From: Sciscionella sediminilitoris
Lineage (GTDB): Bacteria; Actinomycetota; Actinomycetes; Mycobacteriales; Pseudonocardiaceae
DNA length: 64,000 nt
Direction of reading: 5' to 3'
Assembly (NCBI RefSeq): GCF_000737195.2
Contig: NZ_JALM01000017.1
Location: forward strand, 1 to 64,000
The first letter of the stretch is position 1. The number at the start of each line of letters is the position of its first letter. The notes under the pieces are model-generated. The model saw only the letters and a list, made by a program, of their open reading frames with translations, was not told the origin of the DNA and did not search any database. The position numbers and the translations under genes are program-made. Positions 55,635-64,000 of this stretch are shown one piece after another.

Positions 55635-56468
55635 ATGGATCGCATGCCGTTGTGGATATGCGATGTATGCGGACTGGAACACCCGGACACCCCGGAGCCG
55701 CCGAGCTGCGTGCTCGACCGCGGCGAGGTGACCATCGAGGAACGCGGCGATATCGGGCCGCACCCCGAACACTGGTCCACCCACGAGGAACTTGCCGCGC
55801 TGCCCCACGAAACCGTGCACCAGGATCACGGGCGCGGGATCCACAGCCTGCACAGGGAACCGCGGTTCGGGATCGGCCAGTGGTCTTTCCTCGTCCAGAC
55901 CGGGCACGGGAACCTGCTCTGGGATCCGCCGAACTATCTGGACGAGGAAGTCCTGGAACTGGTGCGCGGACTCGGCGGGGTCGCCGCGATCGCCACCAGC
56001 CATCCGCACATGTTCGCCGCCCAGATCAGCTGGAGCCACGCGTTCGGCCGGATTCCGGTGTATGTCAACGCACGCGACGAGGAGTGGGTCCCCCGCCCGG
56101 ATCCGGTGCTCGAATACTGGGACGGGGAAACCGAGCCACTGCCCGGAATCACGCTCATCCACGTCGGCGGGCACATGCGCGGCAGCGCGGTCGCGCGCAC
56201 CGCGGACGGGACCCTGCTGGCCGGGGACACCATCAGCGCGGTGCCCAAACATCCCGCCTGGGTCTCGTTCACCCGCAATTATCCCAAGCTCGTTCCGCTG
56301 TCCCCCGCCGTGGTGCGCCGCATCGTCGACCGGCTGGACGCCTTCGACTACGACCGGCTCTTCGTGCTCAACGGGTACACAGTGGACACCGAGGCGAAAC
56401 GGGTGGTGCACCGCTCGGCGCAGAGCCACATCCGTTGGGCGAGCGGAGAATTCGACCACCTGACCTAG
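55635..56468 (+). CDS. MBL-fold metallo-hydrolase with N-terminal rubredoxin-like Cys motif
   Basis: A 277-aa protein. The N-terminus holds WICDVCGLEHPD followed by PPSC, a partial rubredoxin/zinc-knuckle pattern (CxxCG...C). The metallo-beta-lactamase part shows TSHPHMFAA (about residues 123-131; HxH but without the following DH pair), HVGGHMRGS (third His, about 176) and LAGDTISAVP (bridging Asp). Related actinobacterial proteins are often regulated by a MerR protein. Substrate unknown. GGAGG before ATG 55635 is part of a 22-bp palindrome. Confidence 0.75.
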   Translation: MDRMPLWICDVCGLEHPDTPEPPSCVLDRGEVTIEERGDIGPHPEHWSTHEELAALPHETVHQDHGRGIHSLHREPRFGIGQWSFLVQTGHGNLLWDPPNYLDEEVLELVRGLGGVAAIATSHPHMFAAQISWSHAFGRIPVYVNARDEEWVPRPDPVLEYWDGETEPLPGITLIHVGGHMRGSAVARTADGTLLAGDTISAVPKHPAWVSFTRNYPKLVPLSPAVVRRIVDRLDAFDYDRLFVLNGYTVDTEAKRVVHRSAQSHIRWASGEFDHLT

Positions 56469-56469
56469 C

Positions 56470-57324
56470 TCAGCCGCCCAGTTCGGCGACCGGTCCGTGA
56501 TGCACGGTGCGGACCTTGTAGTCGGCGTCGTGGTATTTCTTCGCGCCCGATTCGTAGACCACGTACAGCTCGCCCTTCGCGATCGCCAGGTCCTCGGACA
56601 TGTTCGGCGCCACGATGCGTTTGCCGACCGGGCCCTGGCGCGCGTCGACGGTGAGTTCGCTGTCGTTGTTGCGCCCGAACGAACGGCTCCACACGAAGTT
56701 CTTCGGCGTGATCGCCATGCCCTGCACCTTCGCCGGCACCTTGAACGAGGAACCGTCGTATTTCGGTTGTTCCTTGGCGTCGAGGGTGTAGCGGTACACG
56801 GTTCCCTCGGTCTTCTCGTTGAAGGTGCCGACGTAGAGTTTGCCGCCCGAGATCTCCATGAAGGAACTCGCCTTCAGGTGCGAGATACCGGAGTTCTTGA
56901 TCGTCGAACCGTTCTTCGCCTTGGCGATCGCGTCCTTGGAGTACCGGATCACCTGTTTGTCGCTGCCTTTGGTGCTGGACACCCACAGGTAGTGCTTGCT
57001 CTCCGCGAGGGTTCCGGCATGGCCCTTGTCGTCCAGCGCGAGGATTTTCTGCTGTTTGCTGGTCTTGCGGTCCAGGATCGCGATGCGCGCGTTGCCGCCT
57101 CCGTCGTGGTAGTAGGAGACGACCATCGCGTCCTGCTCGGGCAGATAGGCCAGCCCCTGCGGAACATAGGGCGTGGTGTCGAGGTAGGGGATTTTCGCCG
57201 CACCACGGCTGAATGTCGAGTAGTACTGCTTGTAGCGCGGCGGATCGTCGGCGTTCGCGGTCGCGGCGGGCAGGATCGTGGCCAGGAGCGCGGCACCGGC
57301 CGCGGCGGCAATGAGGTTACGCAT
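56470..57324 (-). CDS. Secreted protein, probable beta-propeller-like, unknown function
   Basis: A 284-aa protein with a signal peptide (MRNLIAAAAGAALLATILPA then ATANA, cleavage near residue 26). The mature part has repeated beta-rich blocks such as YVPQGLAYLPEQDAMVVSYY, KHYLWVSSTKG, GGKLYVGTFNE and GMAITPKNFVWSRS, suggesting a propeller. Conserved in actinobacteria as hypothetical secreted protein; no active site recognised. The stop codons of this gene and the MBL gene face each other with one base between. Confidence 0.7.
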   Translation of the reverse strand: MRNLIAAAAGAALLATILPAATANADDPPRYKQYYSTFSRGAAKIPYLDTTPYVPQGLAYLPEQDAMVVSYYHDGGGNARIAILDRKTSKQQKILALDDKGHAGTLAESKHYLWVSSTKGSDKQVIRYSKDAIAKAKNGSTIKNSGISHLKASSFMEISGGKLYVGTFNEKTEGTVYRYTLDAKEQPKYDGSSFKVPAKVQGMAITPKNFVWSRSFGRNNDSELTVDARQGPVGKRIVAPNMSEDLAIAKGELYVVYESGAKKYHDADYKVRTVHHGPVAELGG

Positions 57325-57436
57325 GTGCCCAGCATCACGATTGTCCGGTTCCCCGGCAACATCCGTTCTGCGATGTTCACCCATCCCTTGGTCGGTGGTG
57401 GCGGAACTTAGGGCTATTGCGGAACGAGCTGCCCGG

Positions 57437-57925
57437 CTACCTCGTGGCCCGGGAGACGGTGTGCACGTAGAGATTCTTGAGTCGTCGGTGCACGATCCGC
57501 CATCCTTCGGGTCGCCGCTCCAGGGTGTCGTGGAACAGGCCCGCGGCGAGGACGTTCGCCGGTTCCCCGGTTTTGGTCTCGTGGGTGTGCAGGTGCGGTG
57601 ACACGGCGGTTGCCCGGTCGCCGTCGATCGTCACGGTGGCGTGTCCTTCGACGTGCTGCCAGACGGTGTAGATCTCGGCCATGCCGCCGTCACGATCGGG
57701 GCCACGCATCAGGTCGGCGAGGTCCGCACGGCTCATCGCCGCGGGCATCCCGGCCTCGGAATAATCGAGTACGGCATCCTCGGAGAACACGTCCGCCCAG
57801 TGCTCCAGTACATCGAGATTCTCGTCGTGGGGCTGATGCAGGTCCTGTCCGAGACCATAGCGCGCGATCACATCCTGGATCTCAAGGCGATCCAGGAGGT
57901 AGCGGACGTCCGACTCGAGTGACAT
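57437..57925 (-). CDS. SnoaL/NTF2-like fold protein
   Basis: A 162-aa cone-fold protein: EIQDVIARYGLGQDL (about residues 15-29), DVFSEDAVLDYSE, TVWQHVEGHATVTIDGDRA and the final GWRIVHRRLKNLYVH. This is the SnoaL_4-type pattern of small cyclases, dehydratases or isomerases; the substrate is unknown. GGGGA sits at good distance before ATG 57925. Confidence 0.8.
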   Translation of the reverse strand: MSLESDVRYLLDRLEIQDVIARYGLGQDLHQPHDENLDVLEHWADVFSEDAVLDYSEAGMPAAMSRADLADLMRGPDRDGGMAEIYTVWQHVEGHATVTIDGDRATAVSPHLHTHETKTGEPANVLAAGLFHDTLERRPEGWRIVHRRLKNLYVHTVSRATR

Positions 57926-57976
57926 GGAGTCCCCTTTGCTCGGCACCGGCGTCACCGGCCTTCTGACCTCATACTC

Positions 57977-58852
57977 TCAGGTGCACACCCCGGCGAGCCG
58001 GACATAGCCGCCGAGGTTCTCGTCATCGGTGCCCAGCAGTCCCTGCGCGGAACCGGGAAGGCAGGCGATGCCCTCGATCTTGTGCCCGGTGAACCGGCCG
58101 CGGGACTCGGGTTTCCCGGTGCTCAGCCGGGCCTTCGCCGACACGGTCCCGACCCGGTAGACGGCCGAGTCGAACGGGCCGTCGTCGCCGTTGTCCGAGG
58201 CTGAGGAGATCAGCAGCCCGCCCCCGGGCAGGATCTTCACATCGGAGATGTGCCGGACGTGTTCTTCCGGATAGGGCACCCGGATGTCGGCCTCGTCCAC
58301 TTTCCCGAACGTGAACTTCGCGGTGTCGAAGGGTGCCGCGAACAGCCGCCCTGGCCGCTTCTCGGCCTTGCCCCGGTCGGCCCACACCGCGACGGTGCCG
58401 CCGTCCCGTTCGGCGAGCGCGAAGCTCTCGTAGTTGGCCTTGCCCTTCGCCTCGGGCAGCTCGAAGGTCTTGCGCACGGTCGCGGTGCCCCCGGCGAGGG
58501 TGAACGCGTACCCGGTGCCCGCGCTGGCCAGTGCGATGTACTCGCCCGGTTTCCCGGGAACCGCGTCGATCGATTCCAGGTCCACCGGTTCCGCACCGGA
58601 CCAGCGCAGCGGGGTCAGCTTCGCGCCCTCGCCGTCCACGAGGTGCACCGCGGCGAGCCGGTTCTGCCCTGGTTCCTTGTTGTCCCGCACGACGAGCGCG
58701 TCCACCGTGCCGCCGGAGGCTCCGGTGATCACCGCACCACTGACGCCCTCGGTGATCGAATCACCGACCCGGTACCAGGCGCTGTCCGCGCTGGCCGGAA
58801 CGGACGTGAGGACAGCTGCGGCGGTGAGCGCCAGACCTGCGATGATCTTCAT
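57977..58852 (-). CDS. Secreted protein of unknown function
   Basis: A 291-aa protein with a signal peptide (MKIIAGLALTAAAVLTSVPASA, cleavage near residue 22). The mature domain is beta-rich with a C-terminal FTGHKIEGIACLPGSAQGLL and a Cys pair that could form a disulfide. It may be a propeller relative of the secreted protein at 56470-57324 but similarity is weak. It starts 14 bases after the prpE stop, so it may be co-transcribed. Confidence 0.65.
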   Translation of the reverse strand: MKIIAGLALTAAAVLTSVPASADSAWYRVGDSITEGVSGAVITGASGGTVDALVVRDNKEPGQNRLAAVHLVDGEGAKLTPLRWSGAEPVDLESIDAVPGKPGEYIALASAGTGYAFTLAGGTATVRKTFELPEAKGKANYESFALAERDGGTVAVWADRGKAEKRPGRLFAAPFDTAKFTFGKVDEADIRVPYPEEHVRHISDVKILPGGGLLISSASDNGDDGPFDSAVYRVGTVSAKARLSTGKPESRGRFTGHKIEGIACLPGSAQGLLGTDDENLGGYVRLAGVCT

Positions 58853-58866
58853 GCGGCACAGGCTAG

Positions 58867-60768
58867 CTAATCACCGCGCAGAACGGAACGCAGTGATTCG
58901 AGTACGTTCGGGTCCTCGATGGTGGAGGGCACCGGCTCATCCCGGCCGTCCGCTATCGCCCGCATGGACTTGCGCAGCACCTTGCCCGAGCGGGTTTTCG
59001 GCAGCGCGTCGACCACGGCCACATCCCGGAACGCCGCCACCGCACCGATATCCCGGCGCACCGCGGCGACCAGCTCATCGCGCAGCGTCTGCTCCGCGAT
59101 GTCCACATTGGCCTTGAGCACCACGAATCCCTTGGGCAGCTGGCCTTTCAGCCCATCAGCCACCCCGATCACCGCGCATTCGGCGACCGCGGGATGCGCG
59201 GCGAGTACCGCCTCCATGGAGCCGGTGGACAACCGGTGGCCCGCCACGTTGATCACATCGTCGGTGCGGCCCATCACGAACAGATAGCCGTCCTCGTCCA
59301 GATAGCCGCCGTCCCCGGTCAGGTAATAGCCCTCGTAGCGGGACAGGTAGGACTCGATGAACCGTTCATCGTCGCCCCACAGGGTGGGCAGGCAACCGGG
59401 CGGCAGCGGGAGTTTCACGCAGATCGCGCCCTCGGTGCCCGCCGGGACCTCGGTGCCGTCCGGATCGAGCACCCGCACGTCGTACCCGGAAACGGGAACG
59501 GTCGGCGAACCGGGTTTGACCGGCATCGGTTCCAGTCCGCGCGGATTCGCCGCGATCGCCCAGCCGGTCTCGGTCTGCCACCAGTGGTCGATCACCGGGA
59601 CACCCAGCTTCTCGTGCGCCCAGGCATAGGTTTCCGGATCGAGCCGTTCACCGGCCAGGAACAGCGTGCCGAACGCGGAGAGGTCGTAGTTCGCCAGCAG
59701 CTCCGCGTCCGGGTCCACCTTCTTGATGGCACGCAACGCGGTGGGCGCGGTGAACAGTGCTTTGGCCCGGTATTCGGAAAGCACCCGCCAAAACGCGCCC
59801 GCGTCCGGGGTACCCACCGGCTTGCCCTCGTAGATCACCGTACTCGCGCCGACGAGCAGCGGCGCGTAGACGATGTACGAGTGCCCGACGACCCAGCCGA
59901 CATCCGAGGCGGTCCACCACACATCCCCGGGCCCGATGTCGTAGATGTTGGTCATCGACCAGGCGAGGGCGACCGCGTGCCCGCCGTTGTCCCGCACCAC
60001 GCCCTTCGGTTTCCCGGTCGTGCCCGAGGTGTACAGAATGTAGAGCGGATCGGTCGCCCGCACCGGAACACAGTCCGCGGGCTCGGCGGCGCGCACCGCG
60101 GCGGCCCAGTCCACGTCCCGGTCCCCCAGCTCCGCGCGCGCCTGCTCACGTTGCAGCACAACGACATGCTCGACGCTGTCCGTCGCCTCGACGGCTTCGT
60201 CGACGATCGGCTTGTACTCCACGACCCGGTTCGGCTCGATCCCGCAGGAGGCGCACACCAGCACCTTCGGTTCGGCGTCCGCGATCCGCGCGGCCAGTTC
60301 CTTGGGCGCGAACCCGCCGAAGACCACCGAGTGCACCGCCCCGATCCGGGCGCAGGCGAGCATCGCGATCAGCGCCTCGGGCACCATCGGCAGGTACACC
60401 ACGACCCGGTCGCCCGTGCCAACGCCGAGCCCGCGGAGCACCCCGGCGAACCGGGCGACCTGATCGAGCAGCTCACCGTAGGTGTACTGCGCCTTGCTGC
60501 CGGTGACCGGGGAATCCCAGTACACCGCGACCTGCCCGGCACGCCCGGCCGCGACGTGCCGGTCGATCGCGTTGTGGCAGGTGTTCAGCTCGCCATCGGG
60601 GAACCAGTGGTAGAACGGCGGCTCGGTATCGTCGAGCGCACGGCTGGGCGGGCGCTGCCATTCGATGGTGCCCGCCGCATCGAGCCAGAACGTGTTCGGG
60701 TCCTCGATACTGGCGCGATATTGCGTACTGTAGTCGCCTCCGTGCGCATTCATTGCCATATCGTGCAC
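58867..60768 (-). CDS. prpE: Propionyl-CoA (acetyl-CoA-type) synthetase
   Basis: A 633-aa ANL enzyme of the acetyl/propionyl-CoA synthetase type. N-terminal WFPDGELNTCHNAIDRHV (about residues 51-68), P-loop YILYTSGTTGKPKG (about 235), DVWWTASDVGWVVGHSYIVY, HWWQTETGW (about 396-404), and the Lys in LPKTRSGKVLRKSMR (about 598). The pattern GHRLSTGSMEAVLAAHPAVAE fits PrpE rather than Acs. It makes propionyl-CoA from propionate and ATP. GTG 60768 is chosen because GAGG lies eight bases before it; ATG at 60759 and 60753 are alternatives. Confidence 0.85.
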   Translation of the reverse strand: MHDMAMNAHGGDYSTQYRASIEDPNTFWLDAAGTIEWQRPPSRALDDTEPPFYHWFPDGELNTCHNAIDRHVAAGRAGQVAVYWDSPVTGSKAQYTYGELLDQVARFAGVLRGLGVGTGDRVVVYLPMVPEALIAMLACARIGAVHSVVFGGFAPKELAARIADAEPKVLVCASCGIEPNRVVEYKPIVDEAVEATDSVEHVVVLQREQARAELGDRDVDWAAAVRAAEPADCVPVRATDPLYILYTSGTTGKPKGVVRDNGGHAVALAWSMTNIYDIGPGDVWWTASDVGWVVGHSYIVYAPLLVGASTVIYEGKPVGTPDAGAFWRVLSEYRAKALFTAPTALRAIKKVDPDAELLANYDLSAFGTLFLAGERLDPETYAWAHEKLGVPVIDHWWQTETGWAIAANPRGLEPMPVKPGSPTVPVSGYDVRVLDPDGTEVPAGTEGAICVKLPLPPGCLPTLWGDDERFIESYLSRYEGYYLTGDGGYLDEDGYLFVMGRTDDVINVAGHRLSTGSMEAVLAAHPAVAECAVIGVADGLKGQLPKGFVVLKANVDIAEQTLRDELVAAVRRDIGAVAAFRDVAVVDALPKTRSGKVLRKSMRAIADGRDEPVPSTIEDPNVLESLRSVLRGD

Positions 60769-60841
60769 CGGAGAAGCCTCGAAACACCACCGTTACCGGG
60801 AGTGGCTAGCCAAAGTGCAAGAGAGACTGCACCATGTCGCT

Positions 60842-61699
60842 ATGGAAGCCGAGCGACGACGCCGGATCGTGGTGGGTGTCGATGACGGATCGGACAGTGC
60901 CCTCGCGGTGCGCTGGGCCGCCGCTCACGCCGCCGCCGTCGGACTGCCATTACACTGCGTGTACGCGGAGTTCAATCCGTACACCATGGCCGCGGGTGAC
61001 GCGGGGATCCCGCCCGCGCTCGATCTCGGGATGTCCAGATCGGACACCGACCGGGTGCTCAGCGACGCCATGCGGATCGCCAGCGAGGTCGCCCCTTCGC
61101 TCGACATCCGGGCGCACGCGGAACCGGCGAGCCCGGCGACCCTGCTGCTCGGCGAGGCGAAGATGTCCTCGCTGCTGGTGATCGGCAACCACGGCGCCGG
61201 AGTGCTCTCCGACCTGCTGCTCGGCAGCGTGTGCGGGACCGTGGCGGCGCGTTCGGCCTGTCCGGTGGTCGCGGTGCGCAGCAGGCGCACCGAGCTCGAC
61301 CAGCTCGCCCCGGTCGTGGTCGGCGCGGACGGCTCCGAGGTCTCCGAGCGGGCCATCGAGTGGGCACACAAGTTCGCCGCCTGGCACGACAAACCGCTGC
61401 GGGTGCTGCACGTGTGCCGTCGCGGGCGCGGCGACCTGGACCAGGCACGGGCCTACACCGAACAACTGCTCGACCGCTGTGCCCACCCGGGTGTCCCGGT
61501 CAGTACCGAGTTCGTGGACGGCGAACCGGCCGAGGTGCTCGCCGGTGAGGCGGAGAATGCCTATCTGCTCGTGGTCGGGGCACGCGGGCACGGGGTGGCC
61601 TCGGGCCTGCTGACCGGCTCGGTTTCGCACGCGCTGCTGCGCCAGGCCCCCTGCCCGGTCGCCGTCGTGCGCAAGCAGGTGGTGCTGCAGCCGGTATAG
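60842..61699 (+). CDS. Universal stress protein, tandem UspA domains
   Basis: A 285-aa protein with two Usp domains. Domain 1: RIVVGVDDGSDSALAVRWA (about residues 8-26) and the ATP-binding VIGNHGAGVLSDLLLGSVCG (about 113-132). Domain 2: VVVGADGSEVSERAIEWA and VVGARGHGVASGLLTGSVSH. Both G-2x-G-9x-G(S/T) motifs are kept, so ATP binding is likely. Tandem Usp proteins are common in actinobacteria under hypoxia and stress. The frame extends to a GTG at 60815. Divergent from prpE. Confidence 0.88.
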   Translation: MEAERRRRIVVGVDDGSDSALAVRWAAAHAAAVGLPLHCVYAEFNPYTMAAGDAGIPPALDLGMSRSDTDRVLSDAMRIASEVAPSLDIRAHAEPASPATLLLGEAKMSSLLVIGNHGAGVLSDLLLGSVCGTVAARSACPVVAVRSRRTELDQLAPVVVGADGSEVSERAIEWAHKFAAWHDKPLRVLHVCRRGRGDLDQARAYTEQLLDRCAHPGVPVSTEFVDGEPAEVLAGEAENAYLLVVGARGHGVASGLLTGSVSHALLRQAPCPVAVVRKQVVLQPV

Positions 61700-61709
61700 C
61701 CTGGTCGGT

Positions 61710-64000
61710 ATGGGCATCCGTGCGCGCGTTCGGGAACTGCTCGAACGCCCGGGTTCGGCGAACCTGCAGCGCTACAGACCGATCGTGACCAAGGCGGGCG
61801 AGCGCGAGCGGGAACTGAAGGAGTACAGCGACGCCGAGCTGACCGCGGCCGCGAACCGGCTGCGCGAGGGCGCCTTCGACAAGGCGGGGCTGGCACAGGT
61901 GTGCGCGCTCGGCAGGGAGGCGGCCCGGCGCACGCTCGGCGAACGCCCCTTCGAGGTGCAGCTGCTCGGGGTCGCCGCGATGCTGAACGGGCGCGTCGTG
62001 GAGATGGCGACCGGCGAGGGGAAGACCCTGGTCTGCGCGCTCGCCGCGGCCGGGTACGTGTTGCAGGGCCGCCGGGTGCACGTGGTCTCGGTGAACGACT
62101 ACCTCGCCCGCAGGGACGCCGAGTGGATGGGCGAGCTCTACGCGCTGCTCGGGGTCTCGGTCGGGTCGATCGATCAGCACAGCACCGATGCGCAGCGGCG
62201 CACCGCCTATCGGGCCGAGGTCACCTATGCCTCGGTCAACGAGGTCGGTTTCGACGTGCTGCGGGACCGGATGCGCACCGAGGCGAGCGAACTGGTCACC
62301 GCCGAACCCGATGTGGTGCTGGTGGACGAGATCGACTCGGTGCTCGTGGACGAGGCGACGGTGCCCCTGGTGCTGGCCGGTTCCGCCGAGCGCGCCCACG
62401 GGGATCCCCAGCTCGCCGGGCTGGTGCGCAAGCTGAAATCCGGCACGCACTACGAGGTGGACGCGGACGAGCGCAATGTGAACCTCACCGACGCCGGGCT
62501 CGATCACGTGGAGCGCGAGCTCGGCGGGATCCGGCTGCACACCGAGGAACACGCGGCGCTGCTCACCGAGCTCAATCTCGCGCTGCACGCGCAGGCGCTG
62601 CTCCGCAGGGACGTGGACTACCTGGTGCGCAAGGGAAAGGTCGAGCTGGTCAACCGCTCACGCGGCCGGGTGGCCCGGCTGCAGCGCTGGCCGGACGGGC
62701 TGCAGGCCGCCGTGGAGGCCAAGGAGGGACTGGCCGCGAGCCCGACCGGCGAGGTGCTGGACTCGATGATCGTGCAGTCGCTGATCGGGCGGTATCGCAC
62801 CGTCTCCGGATGCAGCGGGACCGCGATGGGGGTTGCCACCGAGCTCGCCGAGTTCTACAAGCTCAGCCTCGGCGCGGTGCCCACGAATCTGCCCTGTGTG
62901 CGCGAGGACGAACCCGACCGGCTCTACGAGACCGCGGCGCAGAAGCAGGCCGCGCTCGTGGAGTACGTGCGCGAGGTGCACGAGACCGGGCGCCCGGTGC
63001 TGATCGGCACCGCCAGCGTCGCCGAATCCGAGCAGCTGGCCGCCCAGCTCGACGAGGTCGGGGTGTACGGGGTGATCCTGAACGCGAAGAACGACGCGCA
63101 GGAGGCCGGGATCATCGCGCGCGCGGGCGAGCACGGCCGGGTCACCATCTCCACCCAGATGGCCGGGCGGGGCACCGATATCCGGCTCGGTTCGGCGAAC
63201 GGGCGCGGCGGGGAACGCATCGCGCGGCTCGGCGGGCTGTGCGTGGTCGGTTCCGGGCGCTATCACACCGGACGGCTGGACGACCAGTTGCGCGGGCGCG
63301 CCGGGCGCCAGGGTGATCCGGGCAGTTCGGTGCTGTTCACCAGCCTCGAGGATCCGGTCGTCACACACAACATCGCGGAACCGCGCCAGCCGGCGCAGGT
63401 CGGCGAGGACGGCCGGGTGACCGATCGCCGCTGTGCGGAACTGGTCCGGCACGCGCAGCGCGTCTCCGAGGCCGGGCATCTGGAGATCCACCGCAACACC
63501 TGGCGGTACCACCAGCTCATCGCCAAGCAGCGCGAGCTCGTGCTCACCGAGCGGGATGCGGTGCTGCACGGTGAACGGGCCGCCGAACTACTGCGCGAAC
63601 GCTGCGCGGACCGGTACGCCGCGCTGCGCGAGGAGGGACACGAGCGCTCCGCGATCGACCGGGCCGCCCGGCTGGTCATGCTGTTCCACCTGGATCGCCG
63701 GTGGACCGAGCACCTGGCCTTTCTCACCGATGTGCGCGAGGGAATCCACCTGCGCGCGCTCGCCAGGGAAACCCCGATCGACGAGTTCCACCGGATCGCG
63801 GTCGCCGAATTCGCCCGGTTCTCCGCCCAGGTCCACGAGCGGTCCGCGAGCACCTTCGAGGAAGTGAAGCTCACCGAGAACGGTGTGGATCTCGAGGGGA
63901 TCGGGTTGCGCAGGCCGAATTCCACCTGGACCTACATGGTGACCGACAATCCGTTCGGTTCCGAGGAGGAGCGCGCGCTCGCTTTTCTCGGGCGCGCGCT
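61710..64000 (+). CDS. secA2: SecA2 accessory translocase ATPase, 3' end beyond window
   Basis: The frame is open from ATG 61710 to the last base (763 codons), so only the last few dozen residues are missing. It shows Walker A MATGEGKTLV (about residues 93-102), the helicase motif VDEIDSVLVDEA (about 206), STQMAGRGTDIRLG (about 485) and GRAGRQGDPGSSVLF (about 530), the SecA ATPase set. It is shorter than SecA1 and lacks room for its zinc-binding tail, matching actinobacterial SecA2, which exports a subset of proteins. It starts ten bases after the universal stress gene. Confidence 0.87.
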   Translation, partial: MGIRARVRELLERPGSANLQRYRPIVTKAGERERELKEYSDAELTAAANRLREGAFDKAGLAQVCALGREAARRTLGERPFEVQLLGVAAMLNGRVVEMATGEGKTLVCALAAAGYVLQGRRVHVVSVNDYLARRDAEWMGELYALLGVSVGSIDQHSTDAQRRTAYRAEVTYASVNEVGFDVLRDRMRTEASELVTAEPDVVLVDEIDSVLVDEATVPLVLAGSAERAHGDPQLAGLVRKLKSGTHYEVDADERNVNLTDAGLDHVERELGGIRLHTEEHAALLTELNLALHAQALLRRDVDYLVRKGKVELVNRSRGRVARLQRWPDGLQAAVEAKEGLAASPTGEVLDSMIVQSLIGRYRTVSGCSGTAMGVATELAEFYKLSLGAVPTNLPCVREDEPDRLYETAAQKQAALVEYVREVHETGRPVLIGTASVAESEQLAAQLDEVGVYGVILNAKNDAQEAGIIARAGEHGRVTISTQMAGRGTDIRLGSANGRGGERIARLGGLCVVGSGRYHTGRLDDQLRGRAGRQGDPGSSVLFTSLEDPVVTHNIAEPRQPAQVGEDGRVTDRRCAELVRHAQRVSEAGHLEIHRNTWRYHQLIAKQRELVLTERDAVLHGERAAELLRERCADRYAALREEGHERSAIDRAARLVMLFHLDRRWTEHLAFLTDVREGIHLRALARETPIDEFHRIAVAEFARFSAQVHERSASTFEEVKLTENGVDLEGIGLRRPNSTWTYMVTDNPFGSEEERALAFLGRA

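Noticed and set aside
1-64000. tRNA, rRNA, transposase, integrase, CRISPR or prophage signals.
   Set aside because: Looked for by eye on both strands; none found that could be supported.

Overview
The window is high-GC actinomycete DNA. GTG/ATG starts, frequent 4-nt start/stop overlaps, a DUF222/HNH (13E12-type) protein, IdeR/DmdR-type iron boxes, SecA2 and an F420-type oxidoreductase point to an actinobacterium, most likely a member of the Pseudonocardiales. That placement is inference; no rRNA is present. I saw no tRNA, rRNA, CRISPR array, transposase or prophage.

Left part (1-23.4 kb): the 3' end of a DUF222/HNH gene, a TIGR03083-type protein, a LysE exporter and a divergent SDR/MarR pair. 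Then comes a translationally coupled trio: a membrane NRPS of the epsilon-poly-L-lysine synthetase (Pls/PosA) type, an M1 metallopeptidase and a methyltransferase. An amidohydrolase, pyruvate carboxylase, a secreted S1 protease, an acyl-CoA synthetase and a PoxB-type pyruvate oxidase follow. A heterodimeric ABC transporter pair with an iron box upstream and a second methyltransferase close this part.

Accessory patch (23.3-26.7 kb): a TetR regulator diverges from a Tet(X)-like flavin monooxygenase across two tetO-like palindromes. It is flanked by a frameshifted flavin-reductase pseudogene, a small membrane protein and a decayed DUF222/HNH gene. A START-domain protein follows, behind a promoter whose spacer is an inverted repeat.

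Centre (27.2-47.8 kb): a hydroxamate siderophore locus. From tandem iron boxes at 46748-46781, a formyltransferase runs right. The left-running operon holds an ornithine N-monooxygenase, a 5216-aa pentamodular NRPS, PanD (aspartate 1-decarboxylase), a Tat-type lipoprotein siderophore-binding protein and MbtH; all junctions up to the binding protein overlap by 1-4 nt. Reading the adenylation codes gives hydroxyornithine-type, Ser, hydroxyornithine-type with an N-methyltransferase, a beta-amino-acid-type pocket, and a fifth uncertain unit. PanD in the operon supplies beta-alanine, which matches the unusual fourth pocket. The NRPS has no thioesterase. A Sfp-type phosphopantetheinyl transferase (54.9 kb) could activate both NRPSs.

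Right part (47.8-64 kb): a homodimeric ABC exporter, an AlaX-like editing protein, a LapA-domain protein, an aldehyde dehydrogenase/TetR pair, a zinc-ribbon protein, a PAP2-like membrane protein, a histidine phosphatase, the PPTase, an MBL-fold hydrolase behind a 22-bp palindrome, two secreted proteins, a SnoaL-like protein, propionyl-CoA synthetase, a universal stress protein and SecA2, which runs off the window end. No intergenic gap exceeds 300 bases.
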